Under the pieces are notes generated by a model, which saw nothing but the letters and a program-made list of their open reading frames with translations, made no database searches and was not told where the DNA came from. 64,000 nt of DNA from the NCBI GenBank assembly GCA_027475525.1, contig JAMWFC010000049.1, forward strand, positions 3,022,947-3,086,946, read 5' to 3'. Source of the stretch: Macrolepiota albuminosa. Its lineage: Eukaryota; Basidiomycota; Agaricomycetes; Agaricales; Agaricaceae. Positions 46,114-56,935 of this stretch are shown piece after piece. Each line of letters starts with the position of its first letter. Within the stretch, counting starts at the first letter, position 1. The position numbers were made by a program, and so were the translations under genes.

Positions 46114-46897
46114 TGTCACGACCCCTCCCCTCCGGAACCTCCCCGGGACATCCCCGGAGCCCCATCCGGGGACCCCTCTCATCGACCCCACAGCATGCCC
46201 TGCCCCCACAGCTGCCGACGCTGCCATCACACGCATCAAGGACCGCCATCAGCCAGCCCCCCCCGGGACCCCTGCATCACGGACCCCGGGATCAACCACC
46301 ATCAACGATCGGATCACGTGGCTCGCATCCGGCCATCACGCATCACGCCCCACGCATCACGACTCCCTCCGCGCCAATTGATCGCGCGTCCCCACACGTG
46401 CGATCCCGGTACACAGTTCCTGACCGCTACTCAATGACCCCTGGAACTCATCCCAGACACCCCGGAATCCCGAGACACGATCCGTAGTACTTATAGTATA
46501 GCTCCCCGTTGTATTCGCTAGTCTTGATATTACATACTTTGCTTACTTTGGATATTGCGTGCCCTTTACTTGACTGGTACGCCTTGTTTGGTACGCTTCG
46601 ACTGGCACGCCTTAGTATTCACGTGCTCTAAGCTTTGGTACGCACTTCGCGACTCTTAAGTTACTAACTTGGTCTCGTCTTAGAACCTCCGGTTCACGAC
46701 TCGACCCCCTCTAACCCCAGTTACCTCCAACCCAAAACCTCCGGACTCTAGTCCCCTATCCCAGGATTACCCCTGTCCTCGTCTTGAACCCCGGAGCCCT
46801 AGCCTCGGAGTTCCAGACACCTGAGTATTCGTAGGTCAAGTCCGCATCGTAAGGGCGTTGCTTTCCCAGAAGGCCCCCGACTCAGCGAAACCTGACA
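46114..46897 (+). repeat. 5' LTR of B1
   Basis: TGTCACGACC...AACCTGACA, 784 bp. It contains AGTCTTGATATTA at 46520-46532, the complement of the primer site that follows the LTR; this position is the predicted RNA start. Confidence 0.93.
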
Positions 46898-46910
46898 TAA
46901 TATCAAGACT
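46898..46910 (+). promoter_or_regulatory. Self-complementary primer-binding site of B1
   Basis: TAATATCAAGACT starts at the first base after the LTR and is the exact complement of AGTCTTGATATTA in the LTR (13 of 13). This implies self-priming of the Tf1/sushi type instead of a tRNA primer. Confidence 0.75.
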
Positions 46911-46930
46911 CTCTCCTTGCACCGTTCTTG

Positions 46931-49636
46931 ATGGCTACGTATACTCACACTTACTACCCCACCAGATACCAGACCGACCCTTACGGACGCCCGGTACCCG
47001 ATCACTACTCCGCGCAGACCCTCCGCCCCGTCTATCCACCTCTCCCGTACGAACCTCCATATCACCACCGCCACTGGGCCCCTGACCCGTCCCTCTACGA
47101 CCTGGGGCCCTCAGCCAGCTGAGCCCCTCCGCCCAACTTAGCCATGGCATGACCCGTGGAGGTCCCTTCGTACCGGAGCATCCCCGGGGGCCTGCCGGAG
47201 ACCCCACCCGTACCCAGTGGACCTCGCCCGATTCCCCCCAGCGAGGGCCCCTTTGCACCTACCCCCTACTACGGTTATCAGCGCCCCGTCCCCCAACCCC
47301 GAGAACCCCGAGGACCCCCCTACCCCGACTACCCCCCTCGTCATTACCCGGCCGCCGCTCCACCCGCTCGAACCCCTCCCTCGCCAATGGGACGACAACG
47401 CCTCGAGGAGTATGAACGGCAATGGGACGAGATACTCCGCTCCCTCAGAATCTCGCCTGAGGACTTCACGCAACGGACAAGGACGCTGCTCGTGGAATTC
47501 GGACACGACAACTTCGAAGGCACTCCGGAGGAATGGGCTCACTGCCTGGTCGAATTCGGGGATCGCCTCACGCGAGGAGAACTCCCGGAGCAAACCATGG
47601 TAAAGTATAGGCGCAATACGATCCTCCGGGAAGAATTACAGCAACTGCTCGACGAAGTCCACGTGTTCCCCTCCCCTCGGCCCCTCAACAACCCCGCGGA
47701 CCCAGGTCGCTCGATTCACATTCGACGGGAACCCCCGGAACCGGCCCCAGCAGTCCCGGCAGCCCCCACGGTCCCCACTCCAGAGCAACGACAACGGGAA
47801 GAATGGCAGAACGCCTCAGCCATACTACGGTCCCTCAACCCGACGGGAGGCCTCTTCGATCAACCCGCTGCTCGCATGGTAGGCTTGTCAACTCGCCGCA
47901 GGGCTAACTCCGTTCCTAGTACCTTCAAGACCTGGGGACAGCCTCAAAGACCCCTGGAACCCCTCCCGCGAACAGACAACGCCCGACCCCCAGCCCCGGC
48001 GAACCCTGGTAGACCCCGCGCGGACACCCCTAGCACGGATGACACGCTATGCTACATCGACGAGCTCATGCGTGGCAACAACGAACCGCATCCCGCCCCC
48101 GCGCCCGTCCCAGTACCGCCCCCTCCCTCAGCCCCGGCCCCTCCGGAACGCAACTTCCGCCGCGATCCGCCACCCCACTTCGACCTACGGAACCCCCCGC
48201 GACCCCCGATACGAGCACGACCCTCCCGGATTGGACGTCCCCCGCGCAACCCAGTACCCGACCCAGCACCCGACCCCCCTCCGCCCGACCCGACACCGCC
48301 GAACCCCCCCCGACCACCTCCGCCACCCCCAGCCAAACCTCGAGGACGACCCCCAGGCCCTCCATCTCCGCCACTCCCTGCGTGGCGACCTGGGCCCCCT
48401 CCTGGCAGGAACGAACCCCCTTGGGACAACGGGCCTCCTGGGCGTGGACCCCCAGGTGAGCCACCCGGAGGAGGACCTCCCGGCGGGTGGGGTCCCGCCC
48501 TTGGTGCTTTTCCTCCTCAAGGAGGGGGGGGTAATCATTACTACTACTATTACAATGCTGGCCCCCCTCCCCGCAACGCTGCCGGACCGGACGACGCTCG
48601 CGAAGGACGACTGGACATCCAAAAGCCCGACGCTTTCACGGGCCGGGACCCCCAAAAATGGCGTACCTTCCTCACTCAGTGTCTCAATACGTTCCAGGCA
48701 AAGCCGCTCACGTTTCAGGTTGACAGCTCCCGGGTGGCCTTTGCCGCATCATACCTCCAGGGGATCGCCTTCGATCACTACACAGCCCTCATCCAGTTCG
48801 ACCCCAACAACCCGGCACTCGCTCGCTGGCAAGCCTTCGTCGACGAGTTCTCCGGGAAGTTCGGGATCTACGACACCATGGCCGAGGCCGAGGACAACCT
48901 CTTCAACCTCTGGATGCGCTCGGAAGAACGCTTCACCACCTTCATCGTACGTTTTGAAAAGGAAGCTTACGAGACAGGCTGGAATTACAGCGCCCTCCGG
49001 TACGCCCTCCGCCGCGCCCTGCCACAACGTATCAAGGACGTCCTCCGACTCGCCCCGAAACAACCCTCCTATGACGGATACAAGGCCCTTGTCATGCAGA
49101 TCGACCAACGCTACTGGGAAGACCGCAGCGAGTACTCGAATTTCCGACCCCCCTGGAACCCTAGAGGAGGACCCCCTTGGCCCTCCGGCGAAACCCCCAA
49201 CCCCCAAGGTCAAAACCCTGGTCCCCCCGCATTCCCTGGCAGCCGACCCCCGGTGAGTCGCGGCCCGCCCAATGCTAACCCCGGCAGCGGCGCCCGCCCC
49301 CAGGCCCAACTCAACGCCGCCGTGGCCGCCCACGACCTGGGCAACGCGCCAAGCCCCAAGGAACCCCCGGAAGACCCCGAAGACTTCGACTTCGACGACG
49401 AACGGGACGAAGAGGCCCTCCGGGCCAACCAGCTTCAAAAGAAGGGACGACCCTGGATCGAAGTCCCGACAGATGTGCAGGAACGACGGAGAAGGGAGGG
49501 TGTCTGCATACTCTGTGGTGAGAAAGACCATTTCATTTCCGAGTGCCCCAAACGACAGGTCATGGGACGTGCCACCTGGACCTTCGAAGGGGAGGACGCC
49601 ACCTACGAGTATTCGGAAAACGACCCAGCGATTTAG
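46931..49636 (+). pseudogene. B1 gag
   Basis: Starts MATYTHTYYPTRYQTDPYG at 46931 shortly after the primer site. TGA at 47120 and 47150 interrupt the frame before the long open part from 47156. Residues 300-460 are Pro/Arg/Gly-rich and disordered. A capsid-like domain follows (DIQKPDAFTGRDPQKWRTFL, LARWQAFVDEFSGKFG), then a knuckle CILCGEKDHFISEC near 49505. It ends with TAG at 49634; pol overlaps it in the -1 frame from about 49543, so a -1 frameshift is the likely way to make gag-pol. Confidence 0.88.
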
Positions 49637-49800
49637 ACCCGGAAGACGCCCTAAATCGCGGAATCGACCCCGACGTCTTCTCCGCCCCGGTCTCACATCT
49701 TCGCTCTACGACACTCATACAGGACACCCTCACGGCTTATCTACCCTCCCACTCTTCGCACTCCCTCCTCCTCAAAACCCGCCTCACCCCCTCCAGAACT

Positions 49801-50110
49801 CCCCTCAACACCCTCATCGACAGTGGCGCCACCGACAACTTCATCGATGAAGCATGGTCTACCCTTGCCCCGGAACCCGCCCAGCGACTCCCGGTCCCGG
49901 TACGGCTCTGCCTCTTCGACGGAGACGCCTCTACGGCAGGGGACATCACCCACTTCGTGCGTATGCCCGTCACTTTCGCCAACGGACAGACTCACACCCC
50001 CCGGATGTTGGTGACCAAACTTCACCCTTCCGCACCCCTGGTCCTAGGGCTCCCGTGGCTCTGAGACACTAACCCCCGCATCGATTGGCGACACCTCACC
50101 CTTCGCCTGA
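49801..50110 (+). pseudogene. B1 retropepsin domain 1
   Basis: TLIDSGATDNFIDEAW is the catalytic loop, and VLGLPWL followed by a stop and DTNPRIDWRHL is the distal hydrophobic segment. The stop (50062) replaces the Arg expected from LGLPWLxDTNP. The layout is the same as domain 2, about 470 bp downstream. Confidence 0.8.
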
Positions 50111-50271
50111 CCCGGGACCCGACCCCCGACGACCAGCAACTCCCCTTCGACATCCCCCACTCCTCAAATCCAACCCCGAAGGACCCCCCGGACGAGCCCC
50201 CACCACCCCCCGGACTCCAGTCTCGTTCGTCCCGATCCTTCGTCATCAATGCCAGGTTGGACGGCGCCCCA

Positions 50272-50575
50272 GGACCGATATCGGCCCTTATCGACAGCGG
50301 AGCCACCGGGGTTTTCATCAGCGACGCCCTCGACCTCCCCCACGACTCCCTCGACCAGCCCCTCCACCTGCAACGCCTCGACGGCACCCCCTCCTCCTCC
50401 GGCCCCATCCAAAGGTCTCACTCGGGACGCGTGACCCTGGACAACAACTACGAGTTCACTTCCGACTTCCTGGTCACGCGACTTTACGAATCGACCCCGA
50501 TGGTGCTGGGACTACCCTGGCTGCACGACACGAACCCCGACATCGATTGGAGGATGCTCACCATGACCTTCCCGG
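50272..50575 (+). pseudogene. B1 retropepsin domain 2
   Basis: ALIDSGATGVFISDALD and MVLGLPWLHDTNPDIDWRML repeat the features of domain 1 in the same frame. The spacing between catalytic loop and LGLPWL is similar in both, so each is a full protease monomer. Confidence 0.8.
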
Positions 50576-53500
50576 GACCCAAAGACCACCCCTCAACCGC
50601 CGTGCACCTCCGGGCCCTAGGGAATGACCCGACGCCCGACACCCCTGGGACGATCGATGCGCCCCCGATGCATGCACCTCCCACGCCCGTCCGAGACCGC
50701 AAGGCCCCTGGTCGACCCCCAAACATTCCTCGGAACAAGTACAAAGGGCCGAACTACCCCTGCCGGTCTCAGACACGCGTCACACCCGCTCCGGCCGATG
50801 CTTCCGCAACCCCGATCGACCCGAGCGCACTCGACATTAGGATCATTGGGGCCGCCCCCTTCGCCCGCCTCATGAGGGATGGAACTCCCACGTTTCAGCT
50901 GCACACCTCGCCTTCTCTCCCGGAAGAACACCTACGAGGGGACGCCATTCCCCCGGAACCAAAGACCAAGGAGCAGATCCTCCGAGAAGTAGTTCCCCCG
51001 GAATATCACGAGTTCGCTGACGTATTCTCCAAAGGAGACGCCAAGGAGATCCCTCCTCACCGCCCCTATGATCACACCATCGACCTCGAGGAAGGAGCCA
51101 CCCCCCCTTTTGGCAAGGTCTACAACATGTCGGAGGTCGAACTCTGGGCTCTCAAGGACTACCTCGACGAAATGCTCGGTAAGGGATTCATCCGACCCTC
51201 CGCCTCCGCTGCCGGGGCCCCAGTTCTATTCGCCAAGAAGAAGGACGGCTCGCTCCAGCTCTGTGTCGACTACCGGGGACTCAATAAGATCACCAAGAAG
51301 AACCGCTACCCGCTCCCGCTCATTGGCGATCTGGTCGATCGACTCCGCAGTGCCAAGGTTTATACGAAGATCGACCTCCGCTCCGGTTACAACAACGTCC
51401 GCATCGCCCCGGGACACGAGTGGAAAACCGCGTTCCGCACGCGGTATGGTCTGTTTGAGTATCTTGTGATGCCTTTCGGAATGACTAACTCCCCCGCCAC
51501 GTTCCAATACTTCATGAACGACATCTTCCACGACATGAGCGACGTCTTTGTGATTGTCTACCTGGACGACATCCTCATTTATTCCGACTCACCGGAGGAT
51601 CACCAGAAGCATGTCCGGCAAGTCCTCGAACGCCTCCGGGAGCACAACCTCCACGCCAAGCCTGAGAAGTGTTCATTCCATACGGAAGAGGTTGAGTATC
51701 TTGGCGTCATCGTATCCCCAAACGGCGTTCACATGGACCCCCACAAGGTTGAGGCCATCGTCAACTGGCCGCAGCCCTGGAACGTCAAGGAAGTACAATC
51801 TTTCCTGGGTTTCGCTAACTTCTACCGGAGGTTCATAGATAACTACTCCGGTATCACGAAACCCCTCAACCGGCTCACATGCAAGGACGTCGCCTGGAAC
51901 TGGGACAGTAAGTGCCAGAGTGTCTTTAATCTGCTCAAGGAGGCTTTCACAACCACCCCCATACTCCGGCACTACGACCCGACCCTCCCGATTATCCTGG
52001 AATGCGACGCCTCCGACTACGCCATCACCAGGATTCTCTCGCAGATGGAACCTGACGGAGGGGAGCCCTGGCCAGTTGCCTTCTACACCCGGTCCATGAT
52101 TGACGCCGAGCTCAACTACGACATCTACGACAAGGAACTCCTCGCCATCGTCGAAGCCTTCAAGCAATGGCGAGCCTACCTCGAGGGAGCCCGGCACCGG
52201 ATTCAGGTCTACTCGGATCACAACAACCTGCAGTACTTCACCATGACCAAACAGCTTAGTCGATGGCAGGCCCGATGGTCCGAGGTGCTCTCGGAATACG
52301 ACTTCACGATCCAGTACCGCCCGGGACGACTCGGAGCTAAACCCGACGCCCTCACCCGTTGACCGGATGTCTATCCCAAGAAGTCGTTTGAGGCGGAACG
52401 CAATGCGTTCAATCATCACGTGGTGATCCCTCCCAAACATTTGAATGCCGTACTGATCTTAAACGACGAAGGAACCCTGAACCAGATCCGCTGCGCTCCC
52501 CGAGACAAGTACTTCACCGATCACGACTCCCGAAACTCTTCCGACGAAACCGACCGGGACCCCGCCTTCTCCTTGTCCCCCGACAAAAAACTCCTCCTCC
52601 GGGACGGCCGCATCTACGTCCTGGATCACGCCCGACTCCGCTACAATGTCCTCCGTCAACACCACGATCATAAGCTCCGGGGACACCCTGGGATACATAA
52701 GACTCTCCAGCTGATCTCCCGGACTTACTTTTGGCCAGGGTTGAAGAAGGACGTGACCCGCTACATTCAATCATGTGAACCCTGCCTCCGGGCCAAGGTC
52801 CCCCGACACCGACCATACGGACTCCTGAAACCCCTGCCAGTCGGACGACGCCCCTGGTCCTCCATATCCCTGGACCACATCGTCGAACTCCCGGAGTCTG
52901 AAGGGTTCGATGCCATTCTCGTCGTTGTGTGCAGGCTAACCAAACAGGGCATCTTCCTACCCTGCCACACCACGGACACCGCCCCGGACTTCGCCCGGCT
53001 GTTCCTTGAGCACGTCTTTGCCAAACATGGACTCCCGGACGACATCGTCTCCGACCGTGGCCCTCTCTTCGTGTCCAAGTTCTGGACTTCCCTGTGTAAG
53101 GCACTTGAAGTAAAGACTAACCTCTCTACCGCCTACCACCCCAAAACCGACGGCCAAACCAAAAGGGTCAACCAGTCTCTCGAGCAGTACTTCTGACTGT
53201 ACGTCAACTACTTACAGGACGACTGGCGCGCCGAGCTCCCCCTGGCCGAGTTCACCTACAACAACACGCCGCACTCTGCCACCGGGGTATCCCCCTTCTT
53301 TGCCAACAAGGGATACCACCCTCGACTGACACTCTCGCTCCGGGACATCCCATCGCACGCCGCTCATGAGGTCGCCCGGGATCTCCAATCTCTTCACGAG
53401 TTTCTCCAGGAAGAGATCGACACCGCGAACCAGGCCTACGTGAAACACGCTGACCGGAAACGGGAAGACACCCCCGACTGGACCCCCGGGACAAAGGTAT

Positions 53501-53943
53501 GGTTAGATCGACGACACCTCTGCACCCGCCGGCCCTCCCCAAAACTCGATCACAAGCGTCTCGGCCCGTTCAAAATATTGAAGAAGGTCTCATCCCACGC
53601 CTACAAGATCGAGCTTCCCCTGGGACTAAAAGGTCTGCACCCGGTTTTCCACGTCCGCCTCCTGGAGCGACACCCCCTGGATCCCTTCCCTGGACGACGA
53701 CCCAAACCTCCTCCCCCGGTCGAGGTCGAGGACGAGTACCACTACAAGGTTGAGGACATCCTCGACTCCCGGAACATCCGTGGACGACCCCACTTCCTCA
53801 TACGATGGAAGGGATACGGCCCGGAGGACGACACCTGGGAACCACGACGAAACCTCGAAGGCGCCCTCGACAAACTCCGGAACTTTCAGCAGCGACACCC
53901 GGGAGACGACCCCTCCGGGCGCAGGACTCACAGACGGCAGTAG

Positions 53944-54218
53944 TGGGCGTAACCCCCGCCTCTGGACTCAGCAGGGATTCAACTCCCACGAATACTTACT
54001 GCTTTTCCCTTTTTTCCAGATCTTACCTACCGTTTCGTACTTTCTTTTACAGTAGCGCCCCGGACTCTGGGCAAGGTACCCTTTCCCGTTTCCCCGCCAC
54101 TTTACTTACACCGTTCTCTACGAGATTAGTCAGGTATATACATTTTTCTACTATTACAGATACTATAGGATTCGGGACCACGAAAACAGACAGTACCAAG
54201 AAACATACGAGGGGGCCC
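53944..54218. other. B1 spacer between convergent pol and opposite-strand gene
   Basis: AT-richer than the coding parts and without an ORF. It must hold the 3' end of the minus-strand gene, whose stop is at 54219-54221. Confidence 0.45.
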
Positions 54219-56036
54219 TTAGAGCGAGGGCCCCAAACCGCCTTCCCCGCCTTCCCCGCCCCCTCCCCTCGGCCACCCCCGGAAGTTTTCCCCCACGCCC
54301 CCCGGACCGTGCTCCCGCCACACCTCCTCGGCCAATTGATCCCAGGACGGGAGTGGCTCGCCCTCGTCCAAAACTCGCTCGAACCATGACCCTGGGGCCG
54401 GGACACAACGGCGGTGCGCGACCACCAGCCTCCCCAACAAGTCCAGGCCCCGCTCCACCCCGGGGTCTCCTGCCTCAGACCGGAGCCCCTCTTGTAGGGA
54501 CGTGAGCGCCGCGGCAGCCCCGTCTAGAAGCAGGCGATGCTCCTGAGCCCAGCCTGGAGAGGTCAGTGTCGACCCAACAGCGAGAAGAGGGAGGTGCTCA
54601 CTTAGGGAGGCCATGCGCCCGATGGCCACGTCCCGGCGCAGGGCCTCAACCAACTCCGGATCCGAGGGACCCTGCGTCGGGATCCCCACCCCCTGCTCCA
54701 GCCTGGCCCGCATAGCGTCCAGCTGGGCCTCGACTCCCCCCCGGGCCACCCTCGCCTCCTCCAGCTCCCGGCGGGCCGCCTCCCGATCCTCCTCCAGTGC
54801 CCGTTGGAGCGCTGCCTCCTCCCTCGCCGCCTCCTCACGCTCCTCCCTTTCCCGGTCGGCCTGCTCCAACCGCCCCTGCAAAGCCCTCACCTCAGCACTC
54901 AGGGGCCGCCCGGACAACGGAGAAAACGTCGCCGGGGACAGGCGCACTGAAGGGATTGGGGATGGAGACGGGGTCTCCACGGGCAGGCGCGCCCTCTTGG
55001 ACGGACCCAGTGGGGGGCTGGGCGACGCCCGTCTTTTCCCTTTGTCAGGGCGCCCCCCTCGACCCCTGTGACCCCCAGGCCCGGCCCGGGCTGCCCGATG
55101 GGTAATCAGGACCACGGGCCGGGCCGGGCCCGCCACCCGGATGACCCCCTGGCCCCCCGACCCCCCGCTAGACGCCTCCGTGGACGCCGCGGGCGCCTCC
55201 CCCACCGGACCCGCCCCCTCCCCCACCGGCTCTAACCCCCCGCCCACTGGCTCCACCACCCAGTCCCGCTCCTCGACTCCCATCCTCCGGGTGATACCCT
55301 CCAGCGGCCATCCCTGCTCCCGGGAGATGCAACGCGCCCTCCACAGCGCCGACACGGAACATCGCTCGTGGTTGAAGCGACAGGCGTTGCACACGGACAT
55401 GTCCCGGCGGGACGAAGGGCTCAGGGCCTCAAACTGACAGGGGACCATTCGTCGGGCACAGTGCAAGCACTGCGCCGAAGTCAGCAAGGAAGACCAGGGC
55501 TAGAAGGCCACTTACCGGTCCGTTGCTCACACACCAGGCATGGGCGGGAAGCCCCCGGCGCCTCTCCAAAGCCTCTCCAAACAACTCCTGCGTTACGGAC
55601 GCCCACGCAACACGTCAATCCTCCGGGACCTCCGACACAGTCCCTATCGCCATTCCAGAACGATGGAAACGGGGGGCAGGCAGCCGAGGGCGGGGAGGGG
55701 GCTGCGGACGGGGTTGGCGGACCGTCATCCGCGCAAAGGTGGGCACGGGACGACTAGGGCGGGACTCCGGAGAGGCACTGGGGCCTGCATCGGTGACAGG
55801 CTCCGGGAGCCGGCTCGGACCCACCTCCGGAGCAGGGCTATTGCGTTGTTCTGTAAAAGGAAGGTCAGTAACAATAGGCAGACGGCGCGGGGACACTCAC
55901 GTTGTCGAACGAGCGCCGCCACACGCTCCCGATCGAGATGGGCACAATACCGCGCATCCCGGGCCCCCCATGCCATAAGGGGCGCGACCTCGTTAGTATC
56001 CGGGGGCGTCGGGGAATGCGTCGGTGTGCGCGACAT
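54219..56036 (-). CDS. Opposite-strand, intron-containing accessory gene of family B (Cys-rich motif plus coiled coil)
   Basis: Three exons fit by frame and splice sites: 56036-55901 (MSRTPTHSPTPPDTNEVAPL), intron 55900-55851 (GTGAGT..ACAG), 55850-55516, intron 55515-55470 (GTAAGT..GCAG), 55469-54219; about 573 residues. The second junction creates the Cys motif: AHAWCVSNGP joins CLHCARRMVPC, followed by CNACRFNHERC, a Cys-x2-Cys/Cys-x2-Cys layout like fungal zinc clusters. Then come a basic Pro/Ser-rich stretch (GKRRASPSPPLGPSKRAR, a possible nuclear signal) and a Glu/Arg-rich coiled coil near residues 330-420. One TGA (55617-55615) stands where CGA is expected. Introns can survive retrotransposition here because they lie antisense to the genomic RNA. 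Function unknown; a nuclear or DNA-binding role is a guess. Confidence 0.65.
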
Positions 56037-56147
56037 GGTTGGGTTGATGGTAAAAATTTTTTTTCGTTACGTGGCAGGACAGGCGCCGGATCCCACGCTC
56101 CCTGGTCCGAACCTCTGGCTACGCGCGCCTCGGAGGGTCTCGGCGCT

Positions 56148-56160
56148 GAGGGGGGGGTGA
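56148..56160 (+). promoter_or_regulatory. Polypurine tract of B1
   Basis: GAGGGGGGGGTGA lies directly before the 3' LTR, the position where plus-strand DNA synthesis is primed in LTR retrotransposons. Confidence 0.7.
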
Positions 56161-56930
56161 TGTCACGACCCCTCCCCTCCGGAACCTCCCCGGGACATCT
56201 CCGGAGCCCCATCCGGGGACCCCTCTCATCGACCCCACAGCACGCCCCGCCCCCACAGCTGCCGACGCCGCCATCACACGCATCAAGGACCGCTATCAGC
56301 CAGCCCCCTCCGGGACCCCTGCATCACAGACCCCAGGATCAACCGCCATCAACGATCGGATCACGTGGCTCGCATCCGGCCATCACGCATCACGCCCCAT
56401 GCATCACGACTCCCTCCGCGCCAATTGATTGCGCGATCCCGGTACACAGTTCCTGACCGCTACTCAATGACCCCTGGAACTCATCCCAGACACCCCGGAA
56501 TCCCGAGACACGATCCGTAGTACTTATAGTATAGCTCCCCGTTGTATTCGCTAGTCTTGATATTACATACTTTGCTTACTTTGGATATTGCGTGCCCTTT
56601 ACTTGACTGGTACGCCTTGTTTGGTACGCTTCGACTGGCACGCCTTAGTATTCACGTGCTCTAAGCTTTGGTACGCACTTCGCGACTCTTAAGTTACTAA
56701 CTTGGTCTCGTCTTAGAACCTCCGGTTCACGACTCGACCCCCTCTAACCCCAGTTACCTCCAACCCAAAACCTCCGGACTCTAGTCCCCTATCCCAGGAT
56801 TACCCCTGTCCTCGTCTTGAACCCCGGAGCCCTAGCCTCGGAGTTCCAGACACCCGAGTATTCGTAGGTCAAGTCCGCATCGTAAGGGCGTTGCTTTCCC
56901 GGAAGGCCCCCGACTCAGCGGAACCTGACA
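56161..56930 (+). repeat. 3' LTR of B1
   Basis: 770 bp. It lacks 14 bp found at about 46389 in the 5' LTR (after GATYGCGCG) and differs otherwise by roughly a dozen transitions. The promoter of the minus-strand gene could lie in it, since that gene starts 125 bp away. Confidence 0.93.
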
Positions 56931-56935
56931 GCTGG

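Larger units (their letters stand above)
49543..53943 (+). pseudogene. B1 pol: two retropepsins, RT, RNase H, integrase, chromodomain
   Basis: One frame with TGA at 50062, 52360 and 53194. Retropepsin 1 has LIDSGATDNFID and LGLPWL (49816-50064). Retropepsin 2 has LIDSGATGVFIS and LGLPWLHDTNPDIDW (50287-50555). RT: KKKDGSLQLCVDYRGLN, YLDDILIYSD. RNase H: LECDASDYA, DKELLAIVEAF, YSDHNNLQYF. Integrase: His-His..Cys-x2-Cys zinc site (HPGIHKTL, CEPCLRAK), ISLDHI, SDRGPLF, and DGQTKRVNQ where catalytic Glu is Lys (53161). Chromodomain: [28 protein letters not shown]. Stops and the Glu-to-Lys change make it inactive. Confidence 0.92.
46114..56930 (+). mobile_element. Complete family B Ty3/gypsy chromovirus (B1) nested in A1
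   Basis: LTRs 46114-46897 and 56161-56930 bound gag, pol ending in a chromodomain, and an opposite-strand gene. TSD: GCCGG (46109-46113) and GCTGG (56931-56935), one transition apart. It is strongly GC-rich compared with its surroundings. LTR differences are few and all transitions apart from a 14-bp deletion in the 3' LTR, so insertion was recent. It is inactivated by in-frame TGA codons and an integrase active-site change. Confidence 0.95.

Noticed and set aside
48039..49256. 405-residue plus-strand ORF in another frame of B1 gag
   Set aside because: Low-complexity Pro/Arg/Ser translation caused by the Pro-rich GC-rich gag region; no conserved block.
48749..49696. 315-residue minus-strand ORF inside B1 gag
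   Set aside because: High GC keeps the opposite frame open. It overlaps a well-supported capsid and knuckle, and shows no motif.
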